From: Amanita rubescens
Lineage: Eukaryota > Basidiomycota > Agaricomycetes > Agaricales > Amanitaceae
Direction of reading: 5' to 3'
NCBI GenBank assembly: GCA_015039365.1
Contig: WION01000059.1
Span: 62,001-126,000 of the forward strand
Length of the DNA: 64,000 nucleotides
The first letter of the stretch is position 1; every line of letters begins with the position of its first letter. Made by a program: the position numbers and the translations under genes. Shown here one piece after another: positions 59,418 to 64,000 of the stretch. The notes under the pieces were generated by a model, which saw only the letters and a program-made list of their open reading frames with translations, was not told where the DNA came from and searched no databases.

Positions 59418-62400
59418 TCAGAGTTTCCTTCGTCTTTTATATTCTAGAAGGAGGTCTTCCATATGCGTCAAGTTATTTTCTGGTTCCCATGTGTTTTCGC
59501 TGGTGTCATAGCCTTTCCACTTTACTAGGAATTGTAATTTCCCTCTGAACTTGCGATGTGCAAGCAGTGCTTCTACTTCGTATTCTTTTTCTCCTTCGAT
59601 CAGATCGGGAGGGGGCCTTGTTTCTGTTATTCCGTGAAAGGAAGTTTCTTTGAACGGCGTTAGTAAGGCGGCGTGGAATACGTTATGAATTTTCCATTGT
59701 CTTGGTAGCGTGAGACGATATGTCACTGGTCCTAAGACTTCTTTGATGGAAAAGGGACCTTCTCGTTTCGGTGCGAGCTTTCTGCTCTGATAAGGAATCT
59801 TCAGGTTCCTAGATTCTAACCATACTTTGTCATTGACTTTGAACGGTTTAGTCTTTCTCGTTGTTCTTTCCATCATCTTAGCTCGTGCTAGATCATGTGC
59901 GGCGAGTGCTTCTTCTCGTGCGCGGAACAGAGAGTTGATGCGGTTATCGGCGGTTGGTGTATTTGTCTTATTTGAGACAAGGGGAAGTGCAACCGGGGAT
60001 GTTCCATACATCAATTGAAAGGGTGATTGTTTCAACGCTTCATGAGTGCGTGAATTATGCGCGAATTGTGCTATTGGTATCATCTTGTTCCAAGTATCTG
60101 GTTCATAGGCACAGAATATTCGGAGATAAGCTTCTAATTCGGCGTTATATCGCTCCGTTTGTCCATCAGTTTGTGGATGGAAGGCGGTACTCATTTTATG
60201 TTTGATCTTTAATGAGTCCATTATGCCGTTGAAAACATGTGATGCGAACTGTGGTCCTCGATCGGAGATCATGATGTCGGGTAAACCGAAATTTTTGAAT
60301 ACATTCCGAATGTAGAGGTCGGCGGTTTCGTTGGCGGTGATAGTTTTATTACAAGGCATGAGAATTACTCCCTTTGTAAGTCCTTGATCGACCACGATAA
60401 AGATAGAATCAAAACCGTCACTTATGGGTAAGTCGGTTATGAAATCCATGGTTATTTGTTGGAAGGGTCGGTGTGCGTGAGACTTGATTGGCATCAGGGG
60501 TGCGGCGGTAGGGTGAGTATTTGATTTCATTTGTTGACATGCCGTGCATCCGTCAATAAACTGTTTAACCATTTTAGACATTAATGGCCACCAGTAATAT
60601 TCCTTTAATAAGGCTAGTGTTTTGAAGAAACCGGGGTGTCCGCTTGTTGGTGATTCATGAAAATCTCTAATAATATCTCGGCGAAGATCGGTGTCAGGAG
60701 GGATAAAAGATTTCCCTTTGTATAGGATTAATTCGTTGTCGAGGGTCCAATCAGAAAGGGCTGTTCGTAAAGGCGGTGTTCCTTTTTCTTTTAGGCATTT
60801 CTTGATTGATTGGGCGAATTCATCTTTGACAGATATTTCTATTGCTCTGTCACGGAGATCTTCGGCGATCGTGCGAACAAAGAGTTCTTTTGGGAGCATT
60901 GTTATTAACTCTTCTGGTTCATCTTTTGTCATATGATCGGGTCGGCGGGATAAAGCATCCGCTATTATTAGTTTTGCTCCAGGAACATGCGTTAATTTAA
61001 TATTAAATCGAGACAAGTCGTTCCACCATCGTGCTTGGCGGTTTGTAAGACGTTGTGGTTCTCGATAGTAGAGTAGGTTCTTGTGGTCGCAATGAATAAT
61101 GACAGGGTGTTCTGCTCCTTCAAGCAGGTATCTCCATTCGTTGTAAAGAGCGTAGTAAATGGCGAATAACTCTCGGTCGTAGATTTGCCATCGTGTTTCA
61201 GTCGGTGTTAAAGCGTGGGATAGGTATCCGCATGGGTGTAAGTCGCCATTGTCATCTTTCTGCATAAGAACTGCTCCGATAGCGCGGTCTGATGCGTCCG
61301 TTTGTAGAATGAAAGGTTTGTTAACGTCGGGCATCATTAAGACAGGCGCGGATGTGAAGCGTTCTTTTAATAGATCAAATGCGACTTGACATTCTGCGGT
61401 CCATGTCCATAATTTGTTTTTCTTTGTTAGGTCGTGCAGGGGTCGTGCAAGATGGGCGAATCCGAAAATAAACCTTCGATAGTAATTTCCGAATCCTAAA
61501 AAGGATCTAACTTGTTTAACGGTAGAAGGGGTTGGCCAGTCCCTGATTCCGGCAAGTTTGATCGGGTCCATTTTTATTGTATTTTTGGATATGACGGTGC
61601 CTAGAAAATCAACTTCTTTGGCAGCGAATTTACACTTTTCAAGCTTGAGGTAAAGATCGTGTTTCTGTAATCGTTCAAGTACTTGTTTTGTTCGAATCTC
61701 GAGTTCTTCTTTAGTGCGCGCGTGTATTAGCATGTCATCCATGTAGATGACGAGCCATCCTTTTTCTGTAAAATCCCTGAAATAATCGTCCATCATAGCT
61801 TGGAACGTTGCTGGTGAATTTCGTAATCCAAAGAACATGACGTTAGGTTCAAATAAACCTCGATTGGTGATAAAGGCGGCTTTCCATCTGTCAGATTCTT
61901 TGATTTGAACGTTATTATATCCCCAACGGATGTCCAATTTTGTAAAGTATTCCGAATCTTTGAGTTTAATCATAAGATCGGAGATAAGGGGTAATGGATA
62001 TGCGTTTGGTTTAGTGTATTCGTTCAAATATCGATAGTCTTGGCAGGGTCGTAGTTTTTGTGCTTCTTTCTTCTCTACAAAGAAGAAAGGTGATGCCTGC
62101 GGCGATTTCGATGGTCTGATGTAGCCTTTTTCAACATGTTCTTTGATCCATTCATCCAGTGTGTTCTGCTGTTTCGGAGATAAGGGATAGATTTTTCCTC
62201 TTTTTGGTATGAAATCATCGCGAAGTTCTATCTGGTGATCCCAAGATCGGCTTTCCGGGAATCGTTCACTTGCTTTTTTCTCAAATACATCTTTCCATGC
62301 CGAGTATTCAGGAGGGAGCGTGTAAACCTCCTCTGTTTGATGGTATTTGTGTTCCATTTGTTGAGCTGGTGTATATCGTGCGATAGTTATTTGGTCGTAT

Positions 62401-63029
62401 TCGTCTTCTGACCAGCTTCCTATATCCTCAAATGTATGCGTGTTCCATCTGTGATCTGTCGTCTGTGATCCTTTGTGTGACATCAAATATCCGATGACGA
62501 GATTTTCTTCCCATTCAGGCATAGCTATTCTGTCAATCTGTTGACAGATGCTCCGAAGTGATGCCTTGATTTTGTCCTGTTCAGAGTCTCGGAACTCTAG
62601 AGTCTTTTCTCTCCAATTTACGTCAGGGTTATGCTTCTCTAACCAAGGAAGCCCCAGTATAACCGTTTGTTTTCCTATTGCTGATACGTAAAACCATTCA
62701 GTCATGCGTTTTCCGTTCATTTCGAAGGTGATTAGACATTGTTCATCAATTTCTCCTTCTTTGTTTATGGTGCCATCGACGTTATAAACTCTAATTGGTC
62801 GTAGAGTTTTTCGTTTTCTCCATTTGTGTGCTATCCTTTTGTCGATAAATATCCCTTCGGCTCCGCAGTCGACAAGGGCAACGAGGTTTTCAGTGTTGTT
62901 TTCAGTTTCAACTTTGATAGGGACAGATAATCTTCGTTTCGAAATAGATTGTACTGTTACATGAGATATATCGAGAGTTGAATCTGGTGTGTCTGAGACT
63001 TCATCCACTGTCATGAGTCCCACTGTCAA
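59418..63029 (-). CDS. gypsy-4 Pol with chromodomain
   Basis: 1203-codon frame; it opens at a TTG overlapping the gag stop by 4 nt, with the first ATG at 63,014. Protease motif VDCGAEG with D54 (Cys where Ser/Thr is usual). RT with YMDD at 429-432; RNase H (QTDASDRAIGAVLMQ, YDRELFAIYYAL, HCDHKNLLYY); integrase with HHCC (HESPTSGHPG ... CTACQ), TMDFITDL, ISDRGPQFASHV and TDGQTERYN; GPF/Y-like module (REGPFSIKEVLGPVTYRL); chromodomain as the last 55 residues (VKWKGYDTSENTWEPENN). All landmarks are intact. Confidence 0.96.
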   Translation of the reverse strand: MTVGLMTVDEVSDTPDSTLDISHVTVQSISKRRLSVPIKVETENNTENLVALVDCGAEGIFIDKRIAHKWRKRKTLRPIRVYNVDGTINKEGEIDEQCLITFEMNGKRMTEWFYVSAIGKQTVILGLPWLEKHNPDVNWREKTLEFRDSEQDKIKASLRSICQQIDRIAMPEWEENLVIGYLMSHKGSQTTDHRWNTHTFEDIGSWSEDEYDQITIARYTPAQQMEHKYHQTEEVYTLPPEYSAWKDVFEKKASERFPESRSWDHQIELRDDFIPKRGKIYPLSPKQQNTLDEWIKEHVEKGYIRPSKSPQASPFFFVEKKEAQKLRPCQDYRYLNEYTKPNAYPLPLISDLMIKLKDSEYFTKLDIRWGYNNVQIKESDRWKAAFITNRGLFEPNVMFFGLRNSPATFQAMMDDYFRDFTEKGWLVIYMDDMLIHARTKEELEIRTKQVLERLQKHDLYLKLEKCKFAAKEVDFLGTVISKNTIKMDPIKLAGIRDWPTPSTVKQVRSFLGFGNYYRRFIFGFAHLARPLHDLTKKNKLWTWTAECQVAFDLLKERFTSAPVLMMPDVNKPFILQTDASDRAIGAVLMQKDDNGDLHPCGYLSHALTPTETRWQIYDRELFAIYYALYNEWRYLLEGAEHPVIIHCDHKNLLYYREPQRLTNRQARWWNDLSRFNIKLTHVPGAKLIIADALSRRPDHMTKDEPEELITMLPKELFVRTIAEDLRDRAIEISVKDEFAQSIKKCLKEKGTPPLRTALSDWTLDNELILYKGKSFIPPDTDLRRDIIRDFHESPTSGHPGFFKTLALLKEYYWWPLMSKMVKQFIDGCTACQQMKSNTHPTAAPLMPIKSHAHRPFQQITMDFITDLPISDGFDSIFIVVDQGLTKGVILMPCNKTITANETADLYIRNVFKNFGLPDIMISDRGPQFASHVFNGIMDSLKIKHKMSTAFHPQTDGQTERYNAELEAYLRIFCAYEPDTWNKMIPIAQFAHNSRTHEALKQSPFQLMYGTSPVALPLVSNKTNTPTADNRINSLFRAREEALAAHDLARAKMMERTTRKTKPFKVNDKVWLESRNLKIPYQSRKLAPKREGPFSIKEVLGPVTYRLTLPRQWKIHNVFHAALLTPFKETSFHGITETRPPPDLIEGEKEYEVEALLAHRKFRGKLQFLVKWKGYDTSENTWEPENNLTHMEDLLLEYKRRRKL

Positions 63030-64000
63030 AAATCCTCGTTATCATCGGCAAGAGATAGTAATAGATCATTCTTTTCGTCGGTTGACATCCCTTTCATCAG
63101 CGCTCGGATGTTCTTGGTGTAATTTGGTTTAGACTCTCGGACTTCTTCTTCTTCCCAATTTCCGTCACCATCATTTGATGTGGCTCGAATGTGACGTTTG
63201 GGCGTGAATCCTCTTTTCCTCCCTCCTTTAAATCGGCCTTTCCCTTTGTTTCTTTTCTTCTTCGGGCATTGCCCTGACATGTGTCCTTTGATTCCGCAGA
63301 TAAAACATAAACCGTCTTTGATGTAGCGTTCTCTTTCTTCTTTGGACATAGATCTGATCATAAGTTCTAGTTCTGGGTCTTCTTCTTGTTCTAGAAATTT
63401 ATGATCGATCTGCATAGCCCATGATTCGTCGTTATGAGAGGATGATGAATGACCATTTCCAGATCGGGGGGAATAAGCGTATGAACGGGTTCGGATGTTG
63501 TCGAGTTTGATAGCAATGTCGTACCAATCTTGTAATGTTTTTGGGTTCATGAGCATTGCTTTTTCGAACTCGGGTGCTGTAAGTCCTTTTCCGAACATAT
63601 GGAATGCTGCTTCTCCTTCGATTCCTGCTTTCGTGATTTGTTCCTTGAACTGATTGACGTAATTAGGCAAGGTCATCTGTTTCTTTCCTTTCATGGACGA
63701 TCTGTTCTGTAGATTGAGAATTTTCGTGTATGCATTTCCGCTTGGATCAACTTCTCCCCAATCTGTCAAGAATGATAGTTTGAATGCTTCCCAGTCATCG
63801 AATAAAGCGGGTCTTGTGACGCCTCCTTCAACGGTAGCGCGTGATTTTCGTAACTCCGCTAATTTATTCTTTTTCCACTGTCTAGCTCCATCTGAGATCT
63901 TGTTCAGGGCAGCAAGGATCTTTAAACGGTCTGTATTCATCCGTTCAGGATTCATGTCAAAGAAGATTTCGATATCTTCTATGAACGTATTGGCATCCTT
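63026..64000 (-). CDS. gypsy-4 Gag, N-terminus outside the window
   Basis: The frame is open to the right edge; the ATG at 63,955 is internal, since in-frame codons continue upstream (DANTFIEDIEIFFD precedes it). Retrotransposon Gag core (ARQWKKNKLAELRK, WEAFKLSFLTDWGEVDPS) and a CCHC knuckle, CFICGIKGHMSGQC, followed by a Lys/Arg-rich run. It ends 4 nt inside pol. Confidence 0.94.
   Translation of the reverse strand, partial: KDANTFIEDIEIFFDMNPERMNTDRLKILAALNKISDGARQWKKNKLAELRKSRATVEGGVTRPALFDDWEAFKLSFLTDWGEVDPSGNAYTKILNLQNRSSMKGKKQMTLPNYVNQFKEQITKAGIEGEAAFHMFGKGLTAPEFEKAMLMNPKTLQDWYDIAIKLDNIRTRSYAYSPRSGNGHSSSSHNDESWAMQIDHKFLEQEEDPELELMIRSMSKEERERYIKDGLCFICGIKGHMSGQCPKKKRNKGKGRFKGGRKRGFTPKRHIRATSNDGDGNWEEEEVRESKPNYTKNIRALMKGMSTDEKNDLLLSLADDNEDF

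Larger units (their letters stand above)
48494..64000 (-). mobile_element. Ty3 chromovirus (gypsy-4), interrupted by gypsy-3, running off the right edge
   Basis: Element parts are 3' LTR (48,494-48,983), end of a post-pol ORF (48,990-49,233), then after the gypsy-3 insertion the rest of that ORF, other post-pol ORFs, pol (59,418-63,029) and gag (63,026 to the edge). The 5' LTR should be beyond 64,000. It is inserted in the copia-2 pol gene. Confidence 0.85.

Overview
The window looks like a transposon-dense accessory region of a basidiomycete, most likely Agaricomycete, nuclear genome. The evidence is short introns of about 45-57 nt with GT/GC...AG borders, a Plavaka-type (CACTA/EnSpm-like) transposase, fungal Ty3 chromoviruses with C-terminal chromodomains, Ty1/copia elements, hAT-like non-autonomous elements, and a host gene resembling the DUF6698-type family of mushroom-forming fungi. 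No rRNA, tRNA, CRISPR or bacterial-type operon was recognised. Layout: 1-6.7 kb holds a poorly resolved, disordered-protein gene on the minus strand plus short repeats. 6.7-9.55 kb is a Plavaka transposase (minus) whose seven visible exons join in frame; its 5' end is cut off by a GACCGG-rich hAT-like element (9.55-10.66 kb). 10.7-15.1 kb has no convincing gene but several degenerate direct repeats. 15,143-23,273 is a complete Ty1/copia element on the minus strand (copia-1), with visually identical 407-bp LTRs and 5-bp target duplications; its coding region changes frame twice and carries one UGA. 23.6-26.0 kb is a tandem pair of related host genes (minus), divergent from a plus-strand DUF6698-like gene (about 26.0-34.94 kb). 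One 50-nt intron of that gene has been expanded to 7.46 kb by a complete Ty3 chromovirus (gypsy-1, 26,988-33,580) and an 804-bp hAT MITE (33,590-34,393). 34.9-41.0 kb holds minisatellites, direct duplications and weak ORFs. From 41,015 to the right edge there is a three-level nest: copia-2 (plus, from 41,015) is interrupted at about 48,493 by a Ty3 chromovirus (gypsy-4, minus, 3' LTR about 48,494-48,983, running off the right edge), which is itself interrupted by gypsy-3 (49,238-57,902, minus). Removing gypsy-3 restores an open frame in gypsy-4 that ends next to its 3' LTR. How the genes work together: each retroelement supplies Gag, protease, reverse transcriptase, RNase H and integrase, but the expression strategies differ. 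gypsy-1 has an ATGA stop-start gag/pol junction and Tf1-like self-priming; gypsy-3 has a canonical G GGU UUU minus-1 slippery site directly before the gag stop; the two copias have primer sites complementary to the initiator-tRNA anticodon region. The most unusual content is accessory coding capacity: an antisense, three-exon gene with Zn2Cys6 cysteine spacing inside gypsy-3; sense ORFs filling the pol-to-LTR ('env') interval of gypsy-4; and pre-gag ORFs in both copias, one with a C-terminal membrane segment. All family assignments were made by reading motifs; no database search was possible.
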